Positions 21,915-32,118 of a stretch of 64,000 bases of DNA are shown here, in pieces. The position numbers and the translations under genes are program-made. The stretch is from Candidatus Merdivicinus intestinigallinarum (GTDB taxonomy: Bacteria; Bacillota; Clostridia; Oscillospirales; Ruminococcaceae), in NCBI GenBank assembly GCA_018713335.1, contig DVOW01000051.1, positions 36,048 to 100,047 of the forward strand, written 5' to 3'. Each line of letters begins with the position of its first letter. Within the stretch, counting starts at the first letter, position 1. A model generated the notes under the pieces. That model did not search any database and was not told the DNA's origin. It was given only the letters and a program-made list of their open reading frames with translations.

Positions 21915-24029
21915 TTATTTCTGGTTCCGGCGGGCCAGATCGTTCATGGCGTCCTTCCGGGACAGGTTGATGCGGCCCTGGTCGTCGATTTCGGTGACCT
22001 TGACGTACACCTCGTCGCCCACATTGACCACGTCTTCCACTTTATCCACCCGGTAATTTTCCAGCTTGGAAATGTGTACCAGGCCTTCCTTGCCGGGAGC
22101 GATCTCCACGAACGCGCCGAAGTTCATGAGCCGGGTCACTTTGCCCTTATAGATGGCCCCGACTTCCGGATCGCAGGCAATGGTTTCCACAATATACATC
22201 GCCCGGTCCACGTTCTCCTGGTCGATACCCAGGATAAAGACGCTGCCGTCTTCGTTGATGTCGATCTTAACGTCGCATTCGGCGCAGATCTTCTGGATGA
22301 CCTTGCCGCCGGTGCCGATGACGTCGCGGATTTTATCCACAGGGATGATGGTGGATTTCTGCTTGGGCGCGTATTTGGAAACATGGTCCCGGGGAGCCGG
22401 AATGGCTTTCAGGATGACCTCGTCGATGATATAATCCCGGGCCTTTTTGGTTTTCTCAAAGGCGTCCTTGATGATGTCCAGGGTCAGGCCGTCGATCTTG
22501 ATGTCTACCTGGATAGCGGTAATACCTTTGTGGGTGCCGCCTACTTTAAAGTCCATATCGCCGTAGAAGTCCTCCAGGCCCTGGATGTCCACCATGGTCA
22601 TCCAGCGGTCGCCCTCGGTGATCAGGCCGCAGGAGATACCGGCAACGGGAGCTTTAATGGGCACGCCGGCGGCCATCAGGGCCAGAGTGGAGCCGCAGAT
22701 GGAAGCCTGGGAGGTGGAGCCGTTGGAGGAAAGTACCTCGGACACCAGCCGCATAGCGTAAGGGAACTCGTTGACATCCGGCAGGACGGGGACCAAAGCA
22801 CGTTCCGCCAAAGCGCCGTGGCCGATCTCGCGGCGGCCGGGGCCTCTGGAAGGCTTGGTTTCGCCTACGGAGTAGGACGGGAAGTTATACTGGTGCATAT
22901 AGCGTTTTTCCTGGTCCTCGTCGATGCTGTCCAGCAGCTGGGCGTCGGAAACCGGGCCCAAAGTGGCCACAGTCAGCACCTGGGTCTGGCCGCGGGTAAA
23001 CAGGCCGGAGCCATGGACCCGGGGCAGCAGGTCCACTTCCGCGGAAAGGGGACGCATTTCGTCCATGCCGCGGCCGTCCACGCGCTTCTGCTCGTCCAGG
23101 AGCCAGCGGCGGACAATGACCTTCTGTGCCTTATAGATCACCTCATCCAGCAGGGTGGGCTGGGTTTCGGCGTATTCGGGGTCGTATTTCTCGTGGATCG
23201 CGTCCTTGATGGGTAACAAACGTTCTTCCCGAACATTCTTATCGTCGGTATCCAAAGCGGCCTTGAAGGCGTCGCCGAATTCCTCCAGAACCGCGTCCAG
23301 CAGCTCATGGGGGACCTCTTTGGATTCAAAGGCAAATTTGGGCTTGCCGATCTGGGCCTGGATGCCGGCGATAAAGGCCACCATCTTCTTGATTTCCTCG
23401 TGGCCGGCGGCAATGGCGTCCAGCATCACGTCGTTGGGGACCTCGTTGGCGCCCGCCTCGATCATGACGATCTTCTCAGCGGAGCCGGCAACCGTCAGAT
23501 CCAGGTCGGATTTGGCCCGGTCGGCGGTCATGGGGTTCAGGACGATCTGGCCGTCCACTAAGCCCACGCTGACAGCGGCGATGGGTTCACGGAAGGGGAT
23601 GTCCGAAATGCAGATGGCGATAGACGCAGCGATAAAGCCGGCGATTTCCGGGGAGTTGTCGATGTCAGTGGAGAGGACGGTGACCACGACCGAAACATCG
23701 TTGCGCATGTCCTTGGGGAACATGGGCCGGATGGGGCGGTCGATCATCCGGGAAGCCAGGGTGGCCTTCTCGGAGGGGCGGCCTTCACGTTTTAAGAAAG
23801 AGCCGGGGATCTTGCCCACAGCGTAGAGCTTCTCCTCATAATCCACGGAAAGGGGGAAGAAATCCACGCCCTCCCGGGGTTTGGCGGAAGCGGTGACGTT
23901 GGCCATTACGACAGTTTCGCCGTAGCGGACCCAGCAGGAGCCGTTGGCCAGCTCGCTGGTGCGGCCGGTTTCCACCACTAAAGGGCGGCCGGCAAAAGTG
24001 GTTTCAAAAGTTTTGACTTCGTGTGCCAT
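21915..24029 (-). CDS. pnp: Polyribonucleotide nucleotidyltransferase
   Basis: A 704-residue PNPase that degrades RNA from the 3' end with phosphate and is a trimeric core of mRNA turnover. Domains: first RNase PH (about 1-140), all-helical part, second RNase PH (about 310-540, with GRGRREIGHGALAERAL and SSNGSTSQASICGSTLALMA), KH (about 550-610, VIGTGGKVIQKI) and S1 (about 620-695, KGKVTRLMNFGAFVEIAPG). Length and order are standard. ATG 24029 follows GGAGG; the frame extends to 24068 without a site. It lies 196 bases behind rpsO, the conserved rpsO-pnp order. Confidence 0.97.
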   Translation of the reverse strand: MAHEVKTFETTFAGRPLVVETGRTSELANGSCWVRYGETVVMANVTASAKPREGVDFFPLSVDYEEKLYAVGKIPGSFLKREGRPSEKATLASRMIDRPIRPMFPKDMRNDVSVVVTVLSTDIDNSPEIAGFIAASIAICISDIPFREPIAAVSVGLVDGQIVLNPMTADRAKSDLDLTVAGSAEKIVMIEAGANEVPNDVMLDAIAAGHEEIKKMVAFIAGIQAQIGKPKFAFESKEVPHELLDAVLEEFGDAFKAALDTDDKNVREERLLPIKDAIHEKYDPEYAETQPTLLDEVIYKAQKVIVRRWLLDEQKRVDGRGMDEMRPLSAEVDLLPRVHGSGLFTRGQTQVLTVATLGPVSDAQLLDSIDEDQEKRYMHQYNFPSYSVGETKPSRGPGRREIGHGALAERALVPVLPDVNEFPYAMRLVSEVLSSNGSTSQASICGSTLALMAAGVPIKAPVAGISCGLITEGDRWMTMVDIQGLEDFYGDMDFKVGGTHKGITAIQVDIKIDGLTLDIIKDAFEKTKKARDYIIDEVILKAIPAPRDHVSKYAPKQKSTIIPVDKIRDVIGTGGKVIQKICAECDVKIDINEDGSVFILGIDQENVDRAMYIVETIACDPEVGAIYKGKVTRLMNFGAFVEIAPGKEGLVHISKLENYRVDKVEDVVNVGDEVYVKVTEIDDQGRINLSRKDAMNDLARRNQK

Positions 24030-24183
24030 TTGTACCTCCAGACTGTGCGGCACAAACAGGCTTAGCAATAAATCCTGCGCCCGAAAGCTCGGACGTACGA
24101 GTTAATGCTAAACACCCGTTTCCCCGCACCAACAGATTTTTTATCGTTTCTTGCCCGGCGGGACAGCCGCCGGAAGATACACC

Positions 24184-24210
24184 AAAAGGCAGATGGAAAA
24201 CCATCTGCCT
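24184..24210 (-). terminator. Hairpin between rpsO and pnp
   Basis: AGGCAGATGG (24187-24196) pairs perfectly with CCATCTGCCT (24201-24210) around AAAA; on the minus strand a short TTTT follows. In many bacteria a stem here both attenuates transcription and is an RNase III processing site, so partial read-through to pnp is expected. Confidence 0.7.
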
Positions 24211-24224
24211 CCCGATTGCAAAAA

Positions 24225-24491
24225 TTACTTACGGATGCCCAGTTTCTCGATCAGAGCGCGGTAGCATTCGATATCGGTCTTCATGAGGTAGTTGAGCAGG
24301 TTGCGGCGGCGGCCGACCATTTTCAGCAGGCCGCGACGGCTGTGATGGTCATTTTTGTTGGCCTTCAGGTGCTCGGTCAGGTCGTTGATCCGTTTGGTCA
24401 GGATCGCGATCTGGACTTCGGGAGAACCGGTGTCGCCTTCGTGGCGTTTGTTGGCCTCAATGATCTGGGTCTTTTCTTCTTTTCTCATCAT
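24225..24491 (-). CDS. rpsO: 30S ribosomal protein S15
   Basis: An 88-residue S15, a primary binder of 16S rRNA helices 20-22 in the small-subunit platform. The sequence [18 protein letters not shown] and [20 protein letters not shown] are the conserved S15 blocks. Start is one of two consecutive ATG codons; AGGTG lies eight bases before 24491, so the first is used here. Gene order rpsO-pnp is conserved. It has its own promoter and a leader of about 100 bases with small stems. Confidence 0.97.
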   Translation of the reverse strand: MMRKEEKTQIIEANKRHEGDTGSPEVQIAILTKRINDLTEHLKANKNDHHSRRGLLKMVGRRRNLLNYLMKTDIECYRALIEKLGIRK

Positions 24492-24596
24492 GGTAAAGTC
24501 ACCTCTTTAAAATATTTGCCGGCAAGGAGAGCCAAGGGCAGGCAACGTCCCCGTTGGGGCTTACTCCGCAAAGCCATCCATGCGGTATCGTTAAAT

Positions 24597-24625
24597 ATTA
24601 TATCATGGGTCCCCCGATTTGTAAA
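24597..24625 (-). promoter_or_regulatory. Promoter of rpsO
   Basis: Minus strand TTTACA, 17 bases, TATAAT. The leader to the start codon is about 100 bases and includes CCCCAACGGGG and CCGCA/TGCGG stems that could be an S15 autoregulatory site (inference). Confidence 0.75.
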
Positions 24626-24668
24626 GGGCTTTTTGCAAAAAAGTCCGGTCTGCGCCGGCCGCAGGGCT

Positions 24669-25457
24669 TTATTTCTTTTTCAGGTCCAGCATCGTCACAT
24701 AATGGGGGATGGAGAACTCCTCCGGCACGGTTTCCAGATAGGCGAGATGCTCCTTTTCCCAGGCCGCGATCTCCTCTTGGCTCAAGGAAGAAGCGCCGAT
24801 ACCCCGGCACGCTTTGATCCTCCCGTGCCAGCTCTCCCGCGTGAACACAACAGGGATATCATATGTAACTGCATGGGCAGCAGTAAACCATTCTTCGGAC
24901 CAGCCGGGTGTTTTCAATTCATACCGCTTCATCCCGCCGCCCGTCCATTCCGGGTTATATTTCAGCACCAGTTCCTCGCTCCGCTTGGCGATCTCGCTTT
25001 CATCCGGCAGCCAGGCCATGAACAAGATCAGAAAATGGCCGTCCTTCTTCAAAAACCGATGGATTTTCGGCAGAAGCGCCTCTTTGTCAAAATACATGAA
25101 ACACTGACAGGCCGTCACAACGTCAAAGCTTTCCTCCGGGAAATCCAGGTCTTCCGCAGCCGCGCAGAGGTAGTCGATGGAAAGGCCCGCCTGCCTGCTC
25201 AGCAATTTGGCGTAGCGGATCTGGTTTTCCGAAATATCCGTCCCGACAAATTCCGCGCCGTATTTGCTCATATTGCGCGGCAGCACACCGGTCCCTGTTC
25301 CCAAATCGAGGACCTTCTGTCCCCTGACGCAGCACCCCAATCCCGTGATCCTTCGGTAAAATTCCTCCGGGTAGATATCCCGGTATTTGGCGTAATCAGC
25401 CGAAGCAAGGCCCCAGTCAAAGCCTTTTCCGTGATCGATCTCCTGGTTTGTGATCAT
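24669..25457 (-). CDS. Class I SAM-dependent methyltransferase
   Basis: A 262-residue methyltransferase: motif I VLDLGTGTGV (49-58), post-I acidic end GTDIS, motif II VVTACQCFMYFD, then a C-terminal part that resembles small-molecule methylases of the UbiE/BioC-like fold (GHFLILFMAWLPDESEIAKR). ATG 25457 follows AAGGGGGAG and the longer open frame to 25553 overlaps the next gene. Neighbours (rpsO, a peptide-binding lipoprotein) do not hint at the substrate; no target can be named. Confidence 0.85.
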   Translation of the reverse strand: MITNQEIDHGKGFDWGLASADYAKYRDIYPEEFYRRITGLGCCVRGQKVLDLGTGTGVLPRNMSKYGAEFVGTDISENQIRYAKLLSRQAGLSIDYLCAAAEDLDFPEESFDVVTACQCFMYFDKEALLPKIHRFLKKDGHFLILFMAWLPDESEIAKRSEELVLKYNPEWTGGGMKRYELKTPGWSEEWFTAAHAVTYDIPVVFTRESWHGRIKACRGIGASSLSQEEIAAWEKEHLAYLETVPEEFSIPHYVTMLDLKKK

Positions 25458-25549
25458 ACGGCTCCCCCTTTCCTCACCTTTTTCATTAGTATATAATAAC
25501 GCCTGCCATTTGTAAAGGGAGTTTGTAAAATCCCCGGACCTTCGGCCGG

Positions 25550-27139
25550 TCAATCCACCACGCCGAACCGGAAATCCGGCGTGCGGCTGTAAAAATCATA
25601 AGTGACCCCGGAAATCCCGGTATTCAGCAGGAAATATTCCGACTGGCGGTAAAGGGGCAGAAAGAGGCACTGGTCAAAGAGCATCTGCTCCGCCTGGAGC
25701 CAGAGGGCCGCCGCTTCGGAGCCTTCCGCTTCCCCGGCCCGGGCAAGCAGCTCCCCGTAGGCCGGGTCGGAGCAGCCATACAGCCCGCCTTCCATGGCCG
25801 ACAGCACCGAGCCGGGGCTGTTATATTCCCCGGAAAGGCGGTATATGGCGCACTCAAAATCCCCGCTTTGCAGCCGGGCGTCATACTCCGCCTGGGGAAG
25901 CACCTCGACCGTCAGGTAGACCCTCAGATCCCTCTGCCAGATTTGGGAAAGATAGGCAAAATAGGTTTCGTGCCCCTCCCCTTCCGGGACAATGAGTCTG
26001 GCCGTCCGCAGGCTGTCCGGGGAAACCTCCTCCAATGCCTGGTCCCTGGCCTCCTGGGCCGCGGACAGGTCCCGGGCCGGGAAAACCGGCATCCCCGCCA
26101 GCTTCCGGTAGCTTTCCCCCTGCCCCATGACAATCCCCGGGGAAACGGCCGCGGAGATCCGTTCCAGATATTCCGGCAGCTCCGGTTCCATGGTGGAAAA
26201 ATCCGCGTCCAGGAACAGGGCACACCGGATGCTGAAATTGGAAAACGGTTCCCGCTGGGTGTTGAACACCAGGCCCCACACGGCGCTGTCATTCTCCAAA
26301 ACCGTATAATCCCCGCCGGAAAGCTCCAGATATTCCTTCCCGGTAAAGGCCGCCGCCGAAACCGTCCCGTCCGTGAACCGCTGCAATTTGGAGTCCCGGC
26401 CCTCCTTGGGGACCACCAGCAAAAGGGAGGTTGCCGTCACGGAGGAGGCGCTGTGGTAGGTCTGGCTGGGCCTCAGGGAAAGGTTCCCGTCTTCCGGCCA
26501 GGAATTCAAGTAAAACGCGCCGTTTCCCATAATCAGATTGGCGCCCAGGCCGTAGCGGCCCTTGGTTTCGGCGAAAAATTCCGCGTGGCAGGGCATGGCG
26601 GCGGGCTGGTCCAAAAGCTCCAGGAACCGGGAATCCGCTTCCTCCAGCCGGATGACCAGCTCCTTTTCCGAAGGGGCCGCAACCCCCAGCGTTTCCGGCT
26701 CCATCTGCCCGGAAGCCACCTCCTCCGCGTTCTCAATGCCAAAATAATTCTCCGCGTCCGGCGCGTCGGTGTCCGGGTTTAAAAGCCGCTGAAAGCCGAA
26801 CACAAAGTCCGCCGCCGTCACCGGGTCGCCGTTTGCCCATTTGGCGTCCTCCCGCAGATAGAAGGTATAGGTCAGCCCGTCCCCACTCACCGACCAGTCC
26901 TCCGCGGCGGCAGGATGGATGGAGCCGTCGTCATCGGCTGTGACCAGCCCCTCAAAAATGCACTGGATCACCAGCTGGGACGCGGCGTCCGCCGCCGACT
27001 GGGGATCCAAATTCACCGGTACAGCGTCCAGGTCGTAAACCAGGGCGTTCTCTTCTCGGCCGAACCGGCAGCCGGAAAACAAAACGGCGGCTGTCAGCAG
27101 GGCCGCTGCCGCCATGAGAAATTTCCTGGGGAATATCAT
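25550..27139 (-). CDS. Peptide/oligopeptide ABC transporter substrate-binding lipoprotein
   Basis: A 529-residue SBP_bac_5 (OppA/DppA-like) lipoprotein. Lipobox LFSGC gives Cys24; the mature part opens with LVYDLDAVPVNLDPQSAADA and contains LTYTFYLREDAKWANGDPVT, the signature of this family. It has no permease or ATPase genes beside it, so it would use a transporter encoded elsewhere. ATG 27139 follows CGGAGG; a longer frame to 27241 crosses the promoter. The ligand is unknown (peptides most likely, inferred from the family). Confidence 0.9.
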   Translation of the reverse strand: MIFPRKFLMAAAALLTAAVLFSGCRFGREENALVYDLDAVPVNLDPQSAADAASQLVIQCIFEGLVTADDDGSIHPAAAEDWSVSGDGLTYTFYLREDAKWANGDPVTAADFVFGFQRLLNPDTDAPDAENYFGIENAEEVASGQMEPETLGVAAPSEKELVIRLEEADSRFLELLDQPAAMPCHAEFFAETKGRYGLGANLIMGNGAFYLNSWPEDGNLSLRPSQTYHSASSVTATSLLLVVPKEGRDSKLQRFTDGTVSAAAFTGKEYLELSGGDYTVLENDSAVWGLVFNTQREPFSNFSIRCALFLDADFSTMEPELPEYLERISAAVSPGIVMGQGESYRKLAGMPVFPARDLSAAQEARDQALEEVSPDSLRTARLIVPEGEGHETYFAYLSQIWQRDLRVYLTVEVLPQAEYDARLQSGDFECAIYRLSGEYNSPGSVLSAMEGGLYGCSDPAYGELLARAGEAEGSEAAALWLQAEQMLFDQCLFLPLYRQSEYFLLNTGISGVTYDFYSRTPDFRFGVVD

Positions 27140-27212
27140 AAAAACCTCCGAAAAGATAGAAATAAGACAAAACACGGGCAGCCAGGAGAACTCCTTTCGC
27201 TGTCCGTGTTCT

Positions 27213-27241
27213 ATTGTACCATGAACCGGTGAAACCGGCAA
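27213..27241 (-). promoter_or_regulatory. Promoter of the peptide-binding lipoprotein gene
   Basis: Minus strand TTGCCG, 17 bases, TACAAT, about 75 bases before the ATG. Confidence 0.65.
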
Positions 27242-27274
27242 GAAGGCATTTCATAATATTTCTTAAATATTTGC

Positions 27275-27985
27275 TTAAGAGTCCCTCCGGTACTCCCGGG
27301 AAGCCTGTTCCGCCTGGTCCTTCGTGGCCGCCGGGAACCGGTCAAAGGGGAACGGGATGCCCAGCTTTTCATATTTGGGCACGCAGATTTTATGGAAAGG
27401 CAGAAATTCCACCTTTTGAATACAGGAAAAGCCCTTCAAAAGCTCCCGCAGCCGCCGGATATTCTCCGGGGCATCCGTCAGCCCCGGCACCACCACATGG
27501 CGGATCCAGGCGGGAATCCCCTTTTCTTCCAGCTTATGGAGGAAAAACAGGGGCTTTTCCAGGGAACAGCCGATATATTCCCGGTAATCGGCGTCGGTGG
27601 TCATTTTGATGTCCAGCAGCACCAAATCCGTGACCTCCAGAAGGCCTTCCACCTTCTCGTTCCAAAGGCAGCCGCTGGTGTCCAGGGCCGTGTGGATGCC
27701 CTCATTTTTACAGAGAGTAAACAGTTCCCGGACAAAATCCGGCTGGAGCAGGGCCTCGCCGCCGGAAACCGTCACGCCCCCTTCCGGCCCGAAATAAGGC
27801 CGGAACCGCTTGATTTTGGCGAAAACCTCCGCTGTGTCCGCAGTTTCCCCGGCGTTTGGGTCCCAGGTGTCCGGGTTGTGGCAGTAGCCGCATCGGAGAG
27901 GGCATCCCTGCATGAAAACCACCGTGCGGACGCCGGGGCCGTCCACGGTGCCCAAAGATTGGATGGAATGGATCTTTCCGGTCAT
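27275..27985 (-). CDS. pflA: Pyruvate formate-lyase activating enzyme
   Basis: A 236-residue radical SAM enzyme that makes the glycyl radical on PflB. The CxxxCxxC cluster motif is GCPLRCGYCHNPDTW (Cys28, Cys32, Cys35), preceded by TVDGPGVRTVVFMQ, and the GGE SAM-binding motif is SGGEALLQP. ATG 27985 follows ACAGGAGGG; the open frame to 28186 crosses a repeat and has no site. It sits 217 bases downstream of pflB with a gene-end repeat between, so co-transcription is likely but may be partial. Confidence 0.95.
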   Translation of the reverse strand: MTGKIHSIQSLGTVDGPGVRTVVFMQGCPLRCGYCHNPDTWDPNAGETADTAEVFAKIKRFRPYFGPEGGVTVSGGEALLQPDFVRELFTLCKNEGIHTALDTSGCLWNEKVEGLLEVTDLVLLDIKMTTDADYREYIGCSLEKPLFFLHKLEEKGIPAWIRHVVVPGLTDAPENIRRLRELLKGFSCIQKVEFLPFHKICVPKYEKLGIPFPFDRFPAATKDQAEQASREYRRDS

Positions 27986-28090
27986 AGAACCCTCCTGTGT
28001 TTGCGAAGATGGGCGTTGAAGCGGCCATTGGCCGCCCACAAATAATGATCCTGTTCCAGATAACTCCCGGGCGAACGCAGTTCGCCCCCA

Positions 28091-28200
28091 CAAAACGATA
28101 GAAAATGAAATCTCCCCATGACGGCGCAGCTTGTCGCGCCGTTCCAGCGGTGAATAAGGGGCTGTGCGGCCGCGGCAAATTATCACCGGCGATTCGCCGG
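28091..28200 (-). repeat. Gene-end two-hairpin repeat, copy 4
   Basis: On the minus strand it starts with CCGGCGAATCGCCGG two bases after the pflB stop codon, then TGATAATTT, GCCGCGGCCGCACAGCCCC, CCGCTGG, hairpin ACGGCGC...GCGCCGT and GATTTCATTTTCTATCGTTTT. It lies between pflB and pflA and could stabilise the pflB message. Confidence 0.78.
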
Positions 28201-28202
28201 CG

Positions 28203-30434
28203 CTACATGGATTCGTGGAAGGTGCGGGAAATGACCTCTTTCTGCTGTTCCCGAGAGAGTTTGCAGAAATTGACGGCGTAGCCGGACACCCGGATGGTCA
28301 GGTTCGGGTACTTCTCCGGCTCATTGTAGGCGTCAATCAGCTGCTGGCGGTTCATGACGTTGACATTCAAATGATGGGCCATCTGCTTGAAGTAACCGTC
28401 CAGCACCAGCACCAGGTTGTCCACCCGGTCGGAATCGGTGCGGCCCAATGCGTCCGGGGTGATAGAGAAAGTGTTGGAAATGCCGTCCCGGCACTTATCG
28501 TAGGGCATTTTGGCCACAGAGTTAAGAGAGGCCAAAGCGCCGTTTTTCTCCCGGTTATGCATGGGGTTGGCGCCGGGGGCAAAGGGTTCGCCCTTCTTGC
28601 GGCCGTCGGGGGTGGAACCGGTCTTTTTGCCGTACACCACGTTGGAGGTGATGGTCAGCACCGAAAGGGTGTGCTCGGCGTTGCGGTAAGTGGGGTTCTT
28701 CTTCAGCTCGGCGGAAACCTTTTCCAGCATTTCTTTGGCGATGCTGTCTACCCGGTCGTCGTCGTTGCCGTATTTGGGGAAGTCTCCGGTGGTTTCAAAA
28801 TCGCAGATGTAGCCGTCCTCGTCCTTGATGGCTTTCACCTTGGCATACTTGATGGCGCTCAAAGAGTCGGCGATGACAGAAAGGCCAGCCACGCCGAAGG
28901 CCATGAACCGGTGGACGTCGGTGTCATGGAGGGCCATCTGGATCTTCTCGTAGGCGTATTTGTCGTGCATATAATGGATGACGTTCATGGTGTTGACGTA
29001 GAGTTTACAGAGCCACGCCCGGTAGGTTTCCAGACGCTCCATGACCTTGTCGTAATCCAGGTACTCGTCGGGGTAAACCTCCATCTGGGGGCCCACCTCG
29101 GTGCCGGAAAGCTGGTCATGGCCGCCGTTTAAGGCTAAAAGCAGAAGCTTCGGCAGGTTGCACCGGGCCCCGAAGAACTGCATCTGCTTGCCGATCTTCA
29201 TAGCAGAAACACAGCAGGCGATGCCGTAATCGTCCCCGTAGGTGGGGCGCATCAGGTCGTCGTTCTCGTACTGGATGGAGTCGGTGTCAATGGAAAGTTT
29301 CGCGCAGAAATCCTTGAAGGGCTTGGGCAGCTTTTCCGACCAGAGGATGGTCAGGTTCGGTTCCGGCGCAGGCCCCAGGGTGTAAAGGGTGTTGAGGATC
29401 CGGAAGGAGTTTTTGGTGACCATGGAACGGCCGTCCTCGCCGATGCCGCCGACGCTTTCGGTGATCCACATGGGGTCGCCGCCGAAGAGCTCGTTGTATT
29501 CCGGAGTCCGCAGGTGGCGGGCCATCCGCAGCTTCATGACGAACTGGTCCATCAGCTCCTGGGCGCCTTCCTCGGTGAGAAGGCCCCGTTCCATATCCCG
29601 CTGGATGAAAATGTCAAGGAAGGTGCTGGTGCGCCCTAAGGACATGGCCGCGCCGTTCTGCTCCCTATTGGCGGCCAGATAGGCGAAATACAGCCACTGG
29701 ACGGCTTCCCGTGCATTGGAGGCGGGTTTGGAAATATCGCAGCCGTACATGGCGGCCATTTCCTTCAATTTGCCCAGGAAGTTGATCTGCTGGAACAGCT
29801 CCTCGGAAAGGCGGATGGTGTCGGTATCCATGACCCCTTCCCCGATTTTCGCTTTGTCCTTTTTCTTTTCGGCAATGAGGACATCCACGCCGTACAGGGC
29901 CACCCGGCGGTAGTCGCCGATGATGCGGCCCCGGCCGTAAGCGTCCGGCAGGCCGGTGAGGACCCCCATGTGGCGGGCTTTGCGCATTTCATCGGTATAT
30001 ACCCGGAAAACGCCGTCGTTGTGGGTGGTGCGGTACTGGAACTCGTTCTCGATCTTGTCGGAAAGGTGGTAGCCGTAGGCCTCGCAGGCGGCCCGGGCCA
30101 TGCGGATGCCGCCAAAGGGGTTGACGCCCCGCTGCAAAGGACGGCGGGTCTGCAAGCCCACGATGATCTCATCGTCTTTATCCAAATAGCCGGGGGCGTA
30201 GCTGGTCAGGGAAGAAACGGTTTCGGTGTCAATGTCCAAAACGCCGCCGAACTCCTTTTCCAGCTGCTGTAACCGCCGGAGCTTGGTCATCAATCGTTCT
30301 GTCCGTTCCGTGGCCCCCGCCAGGAAGGAGCCGTCCCCATCGTAAGGGGTATAGTTCTTCTGAATAAAATCCCGGACGTCAATGGCGTCCTGCCAATTGC
30401 CGCTTTGAAACCCGTTCCACTGCTCAAAATCCAT
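28203..30434 (-). CDS. pflB: Formate C-acetyltransferase (pyruvate formate-lyase)
   Basis: A 743-residue glycyl-radical enzyme converting pyruvate and CoA to acetyl-CoA and formate under anaerobic conditions. The paired active cysteines are Cys407-Cys408 in ACCVSAM and the radical glycine is Gly718 in RVSGYAV near the end. Length is typical (about 740-760). ATG 30434 follows AGAAAGGA. The gene is under its own promoter and a ZTP riboswitch; formate made here feeds one-carbon folate units for purine synthesis, which explains that control. pflA follows downstream. Confidence 0.97.
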   Translation of the reverse strand: MDFEQWNGFQSGNWQDAIDVRDFIQKNYTPYDGDGSFLAGATERTERLMTKLRRLQQLEKEFGGVLDIDTETVSSLTSYAPGYLDKDDEIIVGLQTRRPLQRGVNPFGGIRMARAACEAYGYHLSDKIENEFQYRTTHNDGVFRVYTDEMRKARHMGVLTGLPDAYGRGRIIGDYRRVALYGVDVLIAEKKKDKAKIGEGVMDTDTIRLSEELFQQINFLGKLKEMAAMYGCDISKPASNAREAVQWLYFAYLAANREQNGAAMSLGRTSTFLDIFIQRDMERGLLTEEGAQELMDQFVMKLRMARHLRTPEYNELFGGDPMWITESVGGIGEDGRSMVTKNSFRILNTLYTLGPAPEPNLTILWSEKLPKPFKDFCAKLSIDTDSIQYENDDLMRPTYGDDYGIACCVSAMKIGKQMQFFGARCNLPKLLLLALNGGHDQLSGTEVGPQMEVYPDEYLDYDKVMERLETYRAWLCKLYVNTMNVIHYMHDKYAYEKIQMALHDTDVHRFMAFGVAGLSVIADSLSAIKYAKVKAIKDEDGYICDFETTGDFPKYGNDDDRVDSIAKEMLEKVSAELKKNPTYRNAEHTLSVLTITSNVVYGKKTGSTPDGRKKGEPFAPGANPMHNREKNGALASLNSVAKMPYDKCRDGISNTFSITPDALGRTDSDRVDNLVLVLDGYFKQMAHHLNVNVMNRQQLIDAYNEPEKYPNLTIRVSGYAVNFCKLSREQQKEVISRTFHESM

Positions 30435-30484
30435 GACAAACCATCCTTTCTGAATCCCGGGAGCTGCCCTTTGCAAAACAAAAA

Positions 30485-30510
30485 GGGCAGCCCTGCTTCC
30501 AAGGCTGCCC
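30485..30510 (-). terminator. Terminator of the ZTP riboswitch
   Basis: Minus strand GGGCAGCC (30510-30503) pairs with GGCTGCCC (within 30493-30485), followed by TTTTTGTTTT. The first arm overlaps the conserved CTGGGCA end of the aptamer, so ligand binding should prevent the terminator from forming. Confidence 0.85.
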
Positions 30511-30590
30511 AGACGGTCGGCAAAAATCTACATTTCCGTGTTCCCATGTGGTGGACTCCACAAACCCGTCAGTCGCACGGAAGACTACAC
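30503..30590 (-). ncRNA. ZTP (pfl motif) riboswitch
   Basis: Minus-strand landmarks in order: CCGTGCGACTGACGG (30580-30566), the linker with GGAGTCCACCACATGGGA and CACGG, and the closing CCGTCTGGGCA (30516-30506). They match the pfl/ZTP consensus (GTGACTGGCG ... CCGCCTGGGCA, with small changes). The riboswitch senses ZMP/ZTP, which build up when 10-formyl-folate is short, and turns on one-carbon genes. It precedes pflB, the gene for which the motif was named. Confidence 0.88.
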
Positions 30591-30594
30591 TTGC

Positions 30595-30623
30595 AGTATA
30601 CCAGACCGGTATGGGTTTGTCAA
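30595..30623 (-). promoter_or_regulatory. Promoter of the ZTP riboswitch-pflB transcript
   Basis: Minus strand TTGACA (30623-30618), 17 bases, TATACT (30600-30595). The aptamer begins about 15 bases downstream. Confidence 0.88.
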
Positions 30624-30692
30624 GAGGGTTTCTTTAATTTTACAGATTCCACCAGATATGGTAGTAAAAGAAATGGATTTTGGCATATTTTG

Positions 30693-31943
<1,251 letters not shown>

Positions 31944-31994
31944 GAGGAACCCTTCTTTCTGTTATTATTGAAAAAGCAACAAATCTTGTTTCTT

Positions 31995-32023
31995 AGTATA
32001 CCGAATTTTTGCAAATTTTGCAA
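31995..32023 (-). promoter_or_regulatory. Promoter of glyA
   Basis: Minus strand TTGCAA, 17 bases, TATACT, about 50 bases before the ATG. Confidence 0.7.
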
Positions 32024-32118
32024 GGCCATGCCGTTACGAGATTTTTGGAGATTTTTTCCGGCTTTTTAGGAATTTTGTACACAGGAAAAAGAATCGTGTT
32101 TTCCACAAAAGGACAGAT

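Noticed and set aside
22074..23216. 380-residue plus-strand frame
   Set aside because: Antisense of pnp; typical shadow composition (Gly/Val/His-rich).
24492..24596. rpsO leader as a defined S15-binding RNA
   Set aside because: Small stems are present but no recognised S15 leader pattern; only noted with the promoter.
24105..25496. 463-residue plus-strand frame
   Set aside because: Antisense across rpsO, its promoter and the methyltransferase gene.
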